DNA from: Leptobrachium leishanense
Lineage: Eukaryota; Chordata; Amphibia; Anura; Megophryidae
Direction of reading: 5' to 3'
DNA length: 64,000 nt
Assembly (NCBI GenBank): GCA_009667805.1
Contig: CM019072.1
Span: 36,387,519-36,451,518, forward strand
Program-made: the position numbers and the translations under genes
Part shown: positions 46,453-57,352 of the stretch, one piece after another
How the letters are laid out: every line of letters begins with the position of its first letter
How positions within the stretch are numbered: position 1 is the first letter of the stretch
The notes under the pieces: generated by a model
The model's input: the letters and a program-made list of their open reading frames with translations, nothing else
What the model was told of the DNA's origin: nothing
Databases searched by the model: none

Positions 46453-46757
46453 ACACTACCTTCTCCAACAAAAAGTACCCTTAGAGTGCCAGTATAGTGG
46501 CGGGGAGAGAGAACTACAACTTAACATAATCAAGAAAACACAGAAGAATCGACCGCAGCACTAGTCATCATGTACATATTATTAAAATTCAACAGCTCAA
46601 TATGGGTGTTGTAAAGTAATTATATCAGCACGGTGATTGCTCGTGTAACCTCGTTGGTGATATAGGTTGTTGTAGGTCAAAATTCCTACATGCAGCAACA
46701 AGTAGGTCCTAGATTGAAGTTACAATTTGCTCGTGCCTCTCATTAGTAAAAAACACA
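46453..46757. other. Unrecognised interval
   Basis: No recognised feature. Confidence 0.35.
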
Positions 46758-46760
46758 AAG

Positions 46761-47487
46761 GGGTTATTTAGAGAGCGCCGAAATGTCGCCAACATTTCGG
46801 TGCACTTTCGTTCCCTGAACTTAGGGAAATCAAATTTCACGACCCTGTGGTGAAATCTGCATTCACCGCAGGGTCCCCGGAGTGCGGGGAAAGCAGCCAC
46901 AACACCACCGAATAAAAAAAATAAAAAAAAGCCGCAAACCCACCGAAATTATTGGATCCAGCTTTGCGGCTGTTTTTTCTTTTTAAATGTGCAGAAAATA
47001 TCGGATCCCATCCGATAATCAGCTGCAAACCCGCCGAACATGTTTGGAAAAAGCCAACGATCCGCCAAACACAGGGACGACCAGCAACCGGAAAAGGCCG
47101 ACAAGCTGACGAACGGGAGGGGGGGGCGACAAAACGAGTGAAAGTGTTAAAATCAAAACGCTGTTTGCAAAAAACCTATTGAACGAAAATGTCTGGAATT
47201 AACATATAAGGTCCAATGAATGATAATAAAAAGGTCTGTTACAGAATAAAGAAAAACGCTATTTAAAAAAAAAAAAATTGAATTTTTGTTGCTGAAAAAT
47301 GCCTAAAAAATATAAACATAAAGAGACCTTTTGCTGCAGATTAAAAAAAATAAACAGTTTATTAGATATTGAATAAAACGGGAATATTTTATCATTGAAG
47401 CCTATGGAATTGCCTGATTAAACCTGTTGAGTGAACCCACCGAACATCAGGCATTTCACTGTTGTTCGGTGTTCTCTGAATAGCTTA
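46761..47487. mobile_element. Family H repeat, most complete copy
   Basis: Left GGGTTATTTAGAGAGCGCC, right GGTGTTCTCTGAATAGC. Contains CTGCATTCACCGCAGGGTCC, GAAAATATCGGATCCCATCC, CGACCAGCAACCGGAAAAGG and GCCTATGGAATTGCC. No transposase. The target duplication is not clear. Short terminal similarity to M1 (GGTTATTCAGAGAG) is noticeable. Confidence 0.7.
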
Positions 47488-47699
47488 ACCATTGCTAACT
47501 ATTGTATTTAGCTGGCAATTCGCCAAAATTTGGCAAACTGCCTGCTCTCTGAATAGCCGAATGGCCAAGAAATTGCACCGTGCGGGAAAATTCGCTGTTC
47601 AGTGCCATTTCGGGGCCAGATTGTCTCTCTCAGTCTGAATAACCTTTCAAATGATGTATACGGTCAGAGTTTCATGAGCAGTACATACACAATGTAAAT

Positions 47700-47843
47700 C
47701 ACTCACCCCATGAGCTGTATAGTTAGTAACTCTTGTACAGCAAATTCGGACCAAGTAACAGGTTTGAATCCCAGCCAGAGCACCTCTCCAGTAAGTGTCC
47801 TTGGGCAAGACACCTAACGGTGCATACTTGCCTACCACACAAT
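47700..47843 (+). repeat. tRNA-headed SINE, 5' part, cut by X
   Basis: ACAGGTTTGAATCCCAGCC is a clear B-box-like tRNA promoter segment, followed by CAGTAAGTGTCCTTGGGCAA and GACACCTAACGG, a conserved SINE body. A plausible A-box region is GAGCTGTATAGTTAGTAAC. X begins at 47844, so the tail is absent. It is not a tRNA gene: no acceptor stem or anticodon arm can be drawn. Confidence 0.65.
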
Positions 47844-48579
47844 GGGCCACATTACAATCTTGTTGCTAACATTAGCGCTCACCTGAGTGAACATTAACGT
47901 TAGCCCTTGTAGCCACTGCATATTACAATCCAAACGATAACAGGTTAAGAAAACCATTACCATATGGTACCTTGTGCTTTTCAGCGCGAGTTTACTGTAC
48001 TTTGCGCTCCCTATACTTAACATGGGAAGCGCAAAGTGTTAATCAGCGTTAGGATTACAAAGTCCTAACTCTGATTAACGTCCAGCTGCGGTTAACAAAA
48101 AGTTAACCACAGCCTGGACTTGGTGCTAACGGATTCCGCTGGTGCAGAATCAGTAAGCACCAGCCCGAAACCTCGAAAAATCCAGATACTCACCTCCTAT
48201 CCCGCGGCGAGGACCGCGGCTCCGTACACCACCTCCGTCCGTCGGGAGCAGGGAGAGACTGGGGGATAAAGTCCCCCAGTCTCTCCCTGCGGATCACTAC
48301 ACCGACCTGCTGGATCTCGTGAGGCGAGATCAGGCAGGTCATGTGACCGAAGGAGTCTGCTTCAATGGAGTCCTATGGACTCCATCGATTGGATGCTCGC
48401 GGCGGTGCTTAGCGCTGCCGTGCGCATCCCGGGGCGTAGCGCCAGCTAACAATGCAGGCAGCTTTTTAAGCGCCTGCATTGTAATCCTGTGCTAAAACGA
48501 GGACGCCAGTAAGAAAGCTGCGGGCACAGTTTTTTCTCCCTAACGTCCCCGTTTTAGCACCAGGATTGTAATGGAGCCC
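47844..48579. mobile_element. X MITE, complete copy (736 bp)
   Basis: The ends GGGCCACATTACAATC and GATTGTAATGGAGCCC are inverted. AAT precedes and follows the element (47841-47843 and 48580-48582). The hairpin chain includes CTAACATTAGCGCTCACC with its partner, TGCGCTCCCTATACTTAACA with GGGAAGCGCA, GATTCCGCTGGTGCAGAATC, CAGGGAGAGACTGGGGGA with TCCCCCAGTCTCTCCCTG, GATCTCGTGAGGCGAGATC and ATGGAGTCCTATGGACTCCA. No coding capacity. Confidence 0.88.
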
Positions 48580-48589
48580 AATATCGGCT

Positions 48590-48996
48590 GTGCAGTCCAG
48601 TGGTGACGTCTCTACCTTTAGCCCGTGGAGAAGCAAGTCAAATCCCGTTCAGCACATCCCTCCAATACAACTGTGGAGAAGCAAGTCTGGACTTTACGAG
48701 AAGTGGGTTCAGGCTAACCACCAGGTTGCTGCTCTACAATAAGGGAATGACAACTTGAACGCACTCAGACACCACCAGCGAGTGTCCTTGGACAAGACAC
48801 CTAATGATATGGATGCGCCTACCTCACAAAATACTTGTACGTCTCATGGATTGTAAATTCCCTTGGTTACAGAGTCCCCCTGAATCAGGTCATCATCCAT
48901 GTGTAGTATTCTAATGTATCTGTAACTTGTACACTGATCTTTGTAAACGCTGCGGACTTTGTGGCGCTATATAAATGATGATAATAATAATAACAG
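48590..48996 (+). repeat. SINE with an L2-like tail
   Basis: A possible B box (AAGTCAAATCCCGT) lies near 48633, the shared body GTGTCCTTGGACAAGACACC near 48783, and the end reads TTGTAAACGCTGCGGACTTT, GTGGCGCTATATAAATGATG and an (ATA)n run. The last ~55 bp resemble the L2 3' end in this window, reading the L2 on its coding strand (CAGCGCTGCGGAATATGCTG, GCGCTTTATAAATAA). Confidence 0.7.
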
Positions 48997-49284
48997 GTAA
49001 ATACTGAATAATTTGTTACACTTTGCTCTGGCCTCTCTGAAATAACATCAGAGCTCCACGAGCAGTAACATATAAAGTGATAGTCTGCCACACAAGGACT
49101 TTTATGTTGAATACCTCCTAGATCCAGGTGGATGTAAAGTTTTCTAAGGCACTGTTCTAACATCTTTCGCCCCTTTAGTCATTGCTCTGTCATTGAGTCT
49201 CCAGCCTGGTTGTGGTTACATTTGTGTATCTCATTGGTGCCTTGTTTGAGTGTTATTCCAGTGTACTGATCTTGGCTAAGTATT
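48997..49284. other. Unrecognised interval
   Basis: No recognised feature. Confidence 0.35.
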
Positions 49285-49292
49285 CTCGGTAT

Positions 49293-49625
49293 CAGTGGCG
49301 GAAGTACCAGGGTCGCAGCGGTCTGTCCATGTGAGGCGAGCTGGGGGCAAATATATCCATGCGTGAGCTGGGGCAAATATACCCATGTGAGCTGGGGGCA
49401 AATATATCCATGTGAGGCGAGCTGGGGGCAAATATATATCCATGTGAGCTGGGGCAATATATATATCCATGTGAGCGGGGGGGATATATATATACCCATG
49501 TGAGCTGGGGCAATACTATCTTTTGTATATTGCTGGAAAAAGAAAGTAAAAATATAGATCTGTTTTTTGGAGGGGCCTTCAAGGGTTCTTGCACCGGGGC
49601 CCTCAGGTTTCTAGTTACGCCACTG
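49293..49625. mobile_element. Non-autonomous hAT element, 333 bp, with minisatellite
   Basis: The ends CAGTGGCGGAAGT and AGTTACGCCACTG are inverted. The 8-bp duplication CTCGGTAT is exact (49285-49292 and 49626-49633). The interior (49335-49515) holds about nine units of CCATGTGAGCTGGGGCAAAT type. These are the reverse complement of the minisatellite in the 33320-34971 element. It also shares the CACCGGGGCCC-type end region. Confidence 0.92.
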
Positions 49626-49633
49626 CTCGGTAT

Positions 49634-49830
49634 TCTCCTATGGACTGCAGGAGCTGATACGGTGGCGCGGGAGCACTACCGCAAGTATAACTGTGGTTAG
49701 AGATGCGTTCCAGGGCAAGGTGCTCAGCTAGCGCCTTCCTCGGAATATCACGTTAACATGGGGACACTAAGGGAAAATCTGCAGGCGCTGATTTACCCCC
49801 ATTAGCATCCCCATGTTAGTGTTAATCATT
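49634..49830. repeat. X-variant fragment
   Basis: ATGCGTTCCAGGGCAAGGTG, GTTAACATGGGGACACTAAG and AAATCTGCAGGCGCTGATTT are the A-side of an X variant. The terminus reads CATGTTAGTGTTAATC. Confidence 0.55.
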
Positions 49831-49839
49831 GAATATTGC

Positions 49840-50155
49840 TCTATGTTTTTACATTGAAACCTATGGGATTCGCCTGTTTAAACCTATCAAACTGAAACAC
49901 TGAAAATAAGGACATTTTTCCTAAGAATTGCGTTTGAGTTCGGCGTTCTGTGAATAGAAGACACAATAGTTTTCAACGAAGCAATTTTGGTGCCACCGAA
50001 CTGCAGTGAGCTGCATCGTATTTTGCTGTCCGTTTGCCAGTATTTGGTGAATTAACAGCTTAGGGAATAGACGAAATTGCACCAAACCATGAAATTCATC
50101 ATTCGGTGCAATTTTGGGCCAATTCGGAGGTTATTGAATAACCCTTACAGTTTCA
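49840..50155. repeat. Family H-like fragment
   Basis: CATTGAAACCTATGGGATTC and GCCTGTTTAAACC match the AT-rich part of H; GGTTATTGAATAACCC at the end is a terminal-like palindrome. Confidence 0.45.
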
Positions 50156-51169
50156 CAAATTATAGCAGTGATATTGAAAGATAGAAATATATAACTATTC
50201 TATCTCTGTCTCCCCATTCCACCCCTTTTTACAAATAAAAGAGAGGCCCTTACAGATCTCTAGCTTGCACCCCCCCGCCCCGGGTCGAATTGCTATCCTA
50301 CATGACATTTAAGGGTTAATTATGCATCCCATGCTTCAAATAAATGTTATGAAAATATTTCAACAAAAATCTTTTGTGGTGAAAGGGATAAGCATATATT
50401 TTAACACCTTTGCGGGTGTCACAGCACACAAACCATCGGCTCATTAAATGGGCGTATCATTTTTAGCTGGAATATCCCTTTAACGTATATTTAGTCTTTG
50501 GACACCGTTGAGATCTCTTGGGCCAAGATTATCACAGATGAAGTAATTCCGGGCACAAAGTAGGATGAAATACTTCTGTCTCTACAACTGGAGAGAGATT
50601 TATGGCCTGATGAGTTATTAAGAGCTAATTGATCCTGTCCCCGTTCCAGGCGCACTTCCGGAGAGTAACCCATAGACATTACCCAGCACTTCTCAAAGCC
50701 TATTAAATCCTTTAATGCATCCTTTAAAAATCCCACAAAGAAAATCCACATATTTGTAGCTGATAGCAAGACCTACTAAAGACCTATTAACTTCCATCCT
50801 GCCAAAGTATTGTGCATTAACCTGCAGCCACAGCATGTATTTCCATGTCCCACTTCACTCTCCATTAGCGGGCAGCCAGTTTAACTATGCAGAGATTCAG
50901 ATAAATGGAGCTGCAGTCTGGCGGTCATCCCCTGGGCGAGGGAGCTTTCAATGAATGGATATCTGTGCATCAGGCTTGTGCTTCTCTTTAAAATGTATTG
51001 AGCACTTATGAACGCACAATTTGGCTATCTAACAGCCAACGTAAAATATCCATCTTTGAAGATAGAAGCCTACAATGCTCATGACAAGGAAGAAACTGCA
51101 TATTACCCACCTTGACCCATTGAACGACCTCCAAGGTCTGGCCTACTACATGTGGCGTCTTGTAGAGTA
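50156..51169. other. Unrecognised interval (1 kb)
   Basis: No repeat from the window's families, no protein motif and no RNA gene. Confidence 0.4.
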
Positions 51170-52245
51170 CGGTGCCTTTTTTTCTTTTTACAAAGTATTT
51201 TACCAGGAAGGATAGTGTAGCGCTGGGTTTAATTCCCTGTCGTGGCAGTACCTATTTTTGGCCACCGGAGGGAGACCAGCGCGATGAGAGACATTGAACA
51301 TTGGGACTACATTTCCCGGCATGCTTTGGGAGCGGACACAGGAAGTGGGTGGGACACAGACGCTGACATCCTGAGCCTCGTGGAGAGAGCTGGCAGAGCG
51401 CGCCAGGGAGTGAGAGGAGCAAGACGCAGAGCAGCAGAACGAGACAGTGACTAGGCCGGAGTGCAGGCGGCCTGACAGAGCTAAAGACCGGGTTATTCAG
51501 CCTTACCAGAGGAAGACCCAGTGATTCACAGGACTACCCACGCTGATATTGAGGAAGCTGGAAGACCCCGAGTTAGGAGTACCGCAGATCGATCGGACAG
51601 GGAGTGCAGGCGGTGAGCTGGACATCTTGCGGCAGGTGCAGGACATCTTGCGGCAGGTGCATCTTGGTGCAGGTCCAGACAGCGGATCCAGTAACCAAGA
51701 GAACCCCAGTCAACATCGAGCGGAGAGACGTCCTGGGTCGAGCGGAGCATCAAGTATCTAGCGGATGGGTGAGAGGCCTTCCAGGCCGTTGTGAATATAG
51801 AAAGCACGCTGCTGTTTGTTCCCAAAACCCACAGGGCCCCAACTTGACTAGTCGAAGATACCTCATAAGCAATTCACTGGCCAGTTGAATATTGTACCCG
51901 GGTACCATAACACACACTTACATTCTGGGACATAACCTGTGCGGGACTCACTCCCCAACCTCAAGAAAGGGGGTTAAAGATATATTTTCTTCTTTTCTTT
52001 TCCGCTGCGCGTTTCCCGCATTACGAAGTACTGTAAATATATCTACGAACACCGTGTTATTCATTATATGCCATTTATTCTAGTAAACTATATAATTTAT
52101 AAAATCCACAACGGTGCTGGAGTATATTTATTCCCTAGTGTGGGGAGACTGACCCGAGGTTCAATTTCAGCAGCTCCTCCGGGAGTGAGCGCTACAATAC
52201 ATTGAGATTTCTCTCGTTTTCAAGTATGTCCTGAGTTGCGAGTAT
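51170..52245 (-). mobile_element. LINE 3' tail (reverse) split by a solo LTR
   Basis: CAAAGTATTTTACCAGGAAG (left of the LTR) and CATTGAGATTTCTCTCGTTT with TCAAGTATGTCCTGAG (right) together equal the reverse complement of the 3' end of the LINE at 56.05-56.16 kb (GAGAAATCTCAATGTATCCG, TCCTGGTAAAATCC). Confidence 0.75.
51216..52196. mobile_element. Solo LTR (981 bp)
   Basis: Begins TGTAGCGCTGGGTTTAATTC and ends GTGAGCGCTACA, TG...CA with a 7-bp inverted end. The flanks ATAG (51212-51215) and ATAC (52197-52200) look like a 4-bp duplication with one change; the LINE copy at 56 kb shows the empty site GGATACATTGAG. An internal tandem duplication GACATCTTGCGGCAGGTGCA occurs at about 51622 and 51643. 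No internal region. Its start is unlike the TGTCACG group. Confidence 0.75.
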
Positions 52246-52570
52246 GTACTGTTAGGGGTCTTTCCCATGGACACTTGCTGAAGATTCAGTAGGACTTCCT
52301 ATAATGGAGAGAGAGCTTGAAGAACATTGAGAGGACAGTAAAATAGGTCCAAATGGTAACGTTAGGCTGCAAGTATAAGTCAAGAATGAAGGAGTCTTCA
52401 TGAGGAGCAACGTTTCTCAGTCTCTGCTGTTTATAGGACTGCTGTCTGCCTGAAGCTATGGCAGGTTTGACTACGGCAGCGGGTGCCATGATTTTTTTGC
52501 TCTATGTTTCCCACTGATGTCAACAGGCTCTAAGAGAAGCAAGTTTAATGCTTGGCATCGATATTCCAAT

Positions 52571-53068
52571 CCTGACGCCACACTGGGGTAAAATCAGTTT
52601 GCGCCTCGCAGTTTGGGCGAGCTTACTGTACATCAGCGTCTCCTATACTTAACATGGGGACGGCATTAGTTTTTAGCATCTCGACAAGTGAGATATTACA
52701 AAGTGCTGGGGCGAATTACCTTCGGGAAGCGCAAGGAAAAATTTTAGTATCTTCTAAAATCTGGTGTAAAATGATTCTGCAAATGCAAACTCATTTAACA
52801 CACTCTACCCCCCCCCCCCCATTAAATCCCATACTCACCTCTCATCCCGTGGCGAAACTGGTGGCGCAATCCGCCGCTTCTTCTTGCCAGGAGCAGAGTG
52901 AGACTGGAAACAAATACTTTCCAGGCTCCCTCCGCGATCAATCCGCGGCACTGCGCAATCTCGTGAGAGCGATCTCACGCAGAGCTTGTGGGCCAGAAGT
53001 GCAAACCCTCCATGGAGTCCATAGTGAGGAAGTGTCTCCATGTTAGCGTGAACTATGGATTAGGGCCC
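52571..53068. mobile_element. X-variant MITE, copy 4
   Basis: TTGGGCGAGCTTACTGTACA, CTATACTTAACATGGGGACG, ATGATTCTGCAAATGCAAAC, CCATACTCACCTCTCATCCC, TCCATGGAGTCCATAGTGAG and the right end GGATTAGGGCCC. The left terminus is worn. Contains a poly-C run near 52808. Confidence 0.7.
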
Positions 53069-53155
53069 AAAGTTGGGGGAGGTTATTTGATGTTTGACAG
53101 CCACTTGTCAATGCCCCATCACCCCATATTTTACTTTCTTATGTGCTTATTTTAC

Positions 53156-53201
53156 CACGTCCCTGAGAAGCAGACACAAGCGAAACGCCGCGTTGGACGT
53201 G
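53156..53201 (+). ncRNA. Hammerhead-ribozyme-like motif (degenerate)
   Basis: Stem I: 53156-53162 (CACGTCC) pairs with 53195-53201 (GGACGTG), 7 bp. Core box 1 at 53163 reads CTGAGAA against the canonical CUGANGA. Stem II: GC (70-71) with GC (80-81), loop of 8. Box 2 is GAAA at 53182-53185. Stem III: ACG with CGT and a 3-base loop, then T at the cleavage position (53194). All boxes are in the right order and spacing. The position equivalent to G8 is A, or N7 is deleted, so self-cleavage is unlikely now. Family knowledge: hammerheads of this kind occur in Penelope-like elements and retrozymes, and in amphibian repeats. No RT of that type is visible nearby. Confidence 0.45.
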
Positions 53202-53406
53202 CTCTATTAACCCATTTAAGGTTTTCCTCTTCTTGCATGCCTGAGCTGGACGCATCTATATTTCATAGAGAACAATACCATTACAGCACAATCTGTTTGG
53301 GCTATGACTGATTGCCCATAACCGTTCAGCAACATTGTAGCATGTTCAATGTGGAGATGGATTTTTAATCTCATGATCCCCTTTATGTATTATATGAATT
53401 TTCTTG

Positions 53407-53930
53407 CTGAGGAATACACTTGTGGCTGGGAGATTGCTACTGTTTGCACTCTATTGTGATTTCTCGATCAGTGCATGCAAATTGTAGCTACCAGGTTCAC
53501 TCCTTGTCTTTATATTTACCAGCTGTATTCCGTGACGTGGACCATTTATGTTTGCACCTCATCGTGACGCTTTTGAGTGGTGCATGCTAATTACAACAAC
53601 AAATTTGGTGGCATATGTCTTTAAGCATTTAAGTATACTCCAACGTATGTACATTTTTATTTTTTTTTATTTTTTTTTTCTGAGGAATACTTTTGGCTGG
53701 GTGATTGCTACTGCCTACACTTTATTGTGATTTCTCAATCAGTGCATGGAAATTGTAGCTACCAGGCTCACTCCTTGTCTCTGTATTAACCAGTTGTATT
53801 CCATGACGTGGACCACTTATGTTTGCACCTCATCGTGACGCTTTTGAGTGGTGCATGCTAACTACTAACCAATTTGGTGGCACATGTCTTTAAGCATTTA
53901 AGTATACTCTAACGTGTGCATACTTTTCTG
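53407..53930. repeat. Direct tandem duplication, two ~245-bp units ~280 bp apart
   Basis: Both units carry CTGAGGAATACNNTTGGCTG, GTGATTTCTC(G/A)ATCAGTG, AAATTGTAGCTACCAGG, GACGTGGACCATTTATGT, CATCGTGACGCTTTTGAGTG and CTTTAAGCATTTAAGTATAC. They start near 53407 and 53688. A T-rich spacer separates them. AATAAA follows at 54142. Confidence 0.85.
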
Positions 53931-54180
53931 AGGGGATCCTTAGGCATCTCTTGCTTATTATTCATTTCAGGTGGTGGTTCTCAGTTTTTGACATACAATT
54001 GTTGTCACAGAGACCTCACCCTGCATTAGATGCCTTTTGTGATTGGTCACTGACCTTGAGTTATGGTCTCTAATTTATGACCTTTTTTTGTGTGTTTTTT
54101 ATACATTTTGTGGGTGTGTACGTTTTTTCTCAGAAGTCCAATAAAGGTTTAGAATTTTAATCATTTGTTCCCACCTTCCT

Positions 54181-54445
54181 TTTGGGTTCTTTGGAATCTA
54201 ATTCCTCCTTATTTTACCAGGATGAGTTTCTTTAGGCATATATACCATTAGAAACCAATTTTATCTTTTTTTTTCTTAAAGTCCAGTACGATGTAGTTTA
54301 CTGTATGGACCTCCTGTGGACAACTAGCAGTCCATCAGAATGAGAATATTCATTCCTCAGTTATATGTCCCCCTTTTCACATTTAATACATGGTTCCACA
54401 GGAACATTAAATCTTGAGAGGATATTTACATACTAAGAACACTTT
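54181..54445. other. Unrecognised interval
   Basis: No recognised feature. Confidence 0.35.
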
Positions 54446-55339
54446 CAGGGTTATTCAGAGAGAGGCGAAAACCAGGAGAATGACTGGAGAAGTGAAAATT
54501 CTAGGTCAAAATAGCCAAACCTGAAAAATTCTCCCGTTTTTATCTCACTTTCCAAGTCGGCTAGACTCTAGGGACTCTATTACATTCCATGCGCAATTTT
54601 TTTTTGCGCGCAGCGTTAAACGTTAACGCACATAAATTAACGCTGGTATTACAATCCAAGCGCATTTTTTCATCCGTCCGAAAATATCGCGCGTAACAAA
54701 TATGCACGAAAACTCGCGCGCATTAACGTTGCTCGCAGAAATCGGTGGGTAGACTGTTTTTCACGCGATTCAGCCAATCAGAATTAAGAACCACAATTGT
54801 CTCCCGTTCAGTTTTTGCTCCTGTCAAAATCAATCTGAGTATATATGCTGCAGCAATAATAAAAACACGCACAACCTCTGAATTTTATTGTTTGGGTATG
54901 TGTAGAATGTGTAACTATACTCTGCTGTATTTTATTTTTTTTGGCTGGTGTATTTGGTTTTGGCCAGAACGTTCAGATTTGCAGTTACCACCAGCTTTTC
55001 AAAGACGTTAAAATTATGCACGCAAACGTTGTTCGTTAAAATTTGCGCATCAATTGTAATACCATCCGCATACCAGCGCACAAACGCATTTGCGCTCACA
55101 ATGTTAAGTATGGGATGCGCGCACAAACTTTCGCTTGCGCAGGGTCACTCGTGTTGGACGTTAACGCGCATTTTGTGCGCGAACGTCATAATACAACGTT
55201 CAGTGCGAAGGGTTTTTCCCCTCGCGTTAATGCGTTTTTTTGCATGCGCAAAATTGTGCGCGAAGAGTGTAATAGTGCCCTAGATTGTTCTCTTCTCCTG
55301 ACAATTCTCCTGGTTTTCACCTCTCTTTGAATAACCCTG
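54446..55339. mobile_element. M1 MITE split by M2
   Basis: M1 sequence at 54446-54570 (CAGGGTTATTCAGAGAGAGG ... CCAAGTCGGCTA) and 55281-55339 (ending CCTCTCTTTGAATAACCCTG). TTT flanks both outer ends, a 3-bp duplication. Part of the right stem is lost around the M2 insertion. Confidence 0.85.
54571..55280. mobile_element. M2 MITE, copy 2 (710 bp)
   Basis: The ends GGGACTCTATTACATTCC and AGTGTAATAGTGCCC are inverted. Interior agrees with 29911-30613: TTTTTCATCCGTCCGAAAAT, CACGCGATTCAGCCAATCAG, CACAAACGCATTTGCGCTCA, GCGTTAATGCG. Flanks are CTA and TAG, so no 3-bp duplication is visible here. Confidence 0.85.
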
Positions 55340-55344
55340 TTTAT

Positions 55345-56171
55345 TTCTGTATTTCAGAAAATTCAATCTTGAGTACTTGAAATATGGACAGGTTGTATGT
55401 AATCAAATTGAAAAACTCTCATCTAAACTTTACCCCAAACTGGGTGCCCTGTACAGAAACAAATCCTGCCTGAGCCACGCGGTAAGAAAGCAGATTGTAC
55501 AACAAATGCTTATGCCGGCTATTGATTACGGAGATGTAGTGTATGCAGCCGCCCCGCAAACACACCTTCAGAAACTTACTACATTGTATAAATCATTCTG
55601 CCGCTTTGTGCTACAATGTAACTACATGACCCACCATTGTGACATGTTAAAAGAGCTAAACTGGCCGTCACTGGAATCCAGACGCAACCTTCACCTTTCC
55701 AGCCTGGGGTTTAAGAGCATTTCTGGGAAGCTGCCACCCTACCTGAATAGACTGCTTCCCCCAGCAGCTCCCTCATCCTATAACCTCCGATCCAGGACCA
55801 GCACCTTACTTGCAATACCACAATACAAAAAGAAAGTGGCTCGGTCCTCATTTTCCTACAGAGCACCACAATTATGGAATAACCTCCCAGACACCATCAA
55901 ATCTTCCCCCAGTCTTAAGTCACTCAGGAGCTTCCTATTAACATACCTCAATACAGAATGCACCTGTAAACATGTAACCTAGTGACTATATTTCCTACAT
56001 ATTTATTTTCTGTTAATCTGTATATTTGTGTTGTTTTTTAATATCTTGCATTGTATTTCTGTAACTGTAACACTGCAATGCTCTTGAACCCAGGACATAT
56101 TTGAAAACAAGAGAAATCTCAATGTATCCGTCCTGGTAAAATCCTTTATAAATAAATAAATAAATAAATAC
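55345..56171 (+). pseudogene. LINE reverse transcriptase C-terminal part and 3' end
   Basis: The plus-strand frame 55377-55982 (about 200 codons, intact to its stop) reads LGALYRNKSCLSHAVRKQI, MPAIDYGDVVYAAAPQTHL, LYKSFCRFVLQCNYMTHHCD, LNWPSLESRRNLHLSSLGF, KLPPYLNRLLPPA and FSYRAPQLWNNLPDTIKSSP. This is the thumb/connection region of a non-LTR retrotransposon of the L2/CR1 assemblage. The RT catalytic core is missing (5' truncation). The 3' UTR ends GTCCTGGTAAAATCC followed by an (AATA)n tail. Despite truncation this stretch has no stop, so it is comparatively young. Confidence 0.85.
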
Positions 56172-57238
56172 AGAATTGCTGCTACTAGACCTAGGGCCCT
56201 ATTCTGATCTTGCTGCAGAATAAGCGTCTGCTATATGACAGTATAAAGATGTGAGCTTCTCCCCTCCTGCCACAGTGTCCCAAAATGTTGGATCACAAAA
56301 GGAACATTGGGATGAGATCTGTGCCAGAATCGGAGTAGACCATGGCTACTTCAGTTCTTAACGGTTAAGTTGCAGGGCCCTCCGTTACGCGTGTGTGTGT
56401 ATACATTCATTATCTCCAGTGACCCAGCACGTATACCTGCAACCTTGCCAGCGGTTTCCTGTGAGTCTCAAGCCAGAAATCGTGGAGGAAATCTACTTTT
56501 ATTTGTCTATTATTCCTCAGCATGAAATACAATACAGCTCGTTAATGAAATTCCTTCCAGGATGTCAGAGTCTCTTATCAAGATTAAGCATGATGGGCTT
56601 TTTTTTAATACCAAACTAATAAAACAAGAAAAATGACAGATTTCCAAGTCGTGTTCTTTTCTGATCTCGTTGTTTGGCCGAGTCTGTGTACAGGACACTT
56701 CAGTAAACAAGCTGTCAAGGACAGCTTAACAGTACTGATGGGACTGCAGACATGGTGGCGTGGCTTGAGTGCCACATAGACAATTGGATTTAAGGCTTTC
56801 CTAGCAACAAAACTCCAAACTTCAATTTTCATTACTGGCATGCTTGCCGTATATCTTATTCAGAGAGGCTATTGAAAGAAAAAGAATCTCAACGTCCCGC
56901 AGGAAGTGCTCCTTACCTTCCAAATGATGATTTTTTTGGATGGACAATTACTAATGCGGAGCCAAATCCCTCTTTTATTAATGTTTTTTTTTTTTTTAAA
57001 TCTGTTTTCCTGACACAGGTTCTGCATACAATCAGAGTCAGGGAGTAGAGACACAGTCAGCTCAGCAAAATTACTTTCCCTGAAAGCAGGAATAAAACCG
57101 TAAAAACACAGTATTAGTATTTGAATCTGACCTAAAGGAAGCAAAGCTAACGAGCAATAACCCCCCCGACCCCAAAAAACAAACGTTTGCATCGAGAATA
57201 TTAGACTGTACACTCCATGGCCAGGAGCAAGAGACATA
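56172..57238. other. Unrecognised interval (1 kb)
   Basis: No transposon ends, RT or transposase segments or RNA genes seen. Short minus-strand frames (for example 56869-57237) show no domain. Confidence 0.4.
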
Positions 57239-57352
57239 GGGCTCCATTACAATCCTCGTGCAAAAACGGGGACGCTAGGGAGAAAAAACTGTGCCTGAAG
57301 TTTTCTCCCTAGTGCCCCCGTTTTAGCACGGGATTACAATGCAGGCTCTTAA

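Noticed and set aside
47750..47800. tRNA gene
   Set aside because: Only a B-box-like segment is present; no acceptor or anticodon stems can be formed. It fits a SINE head.
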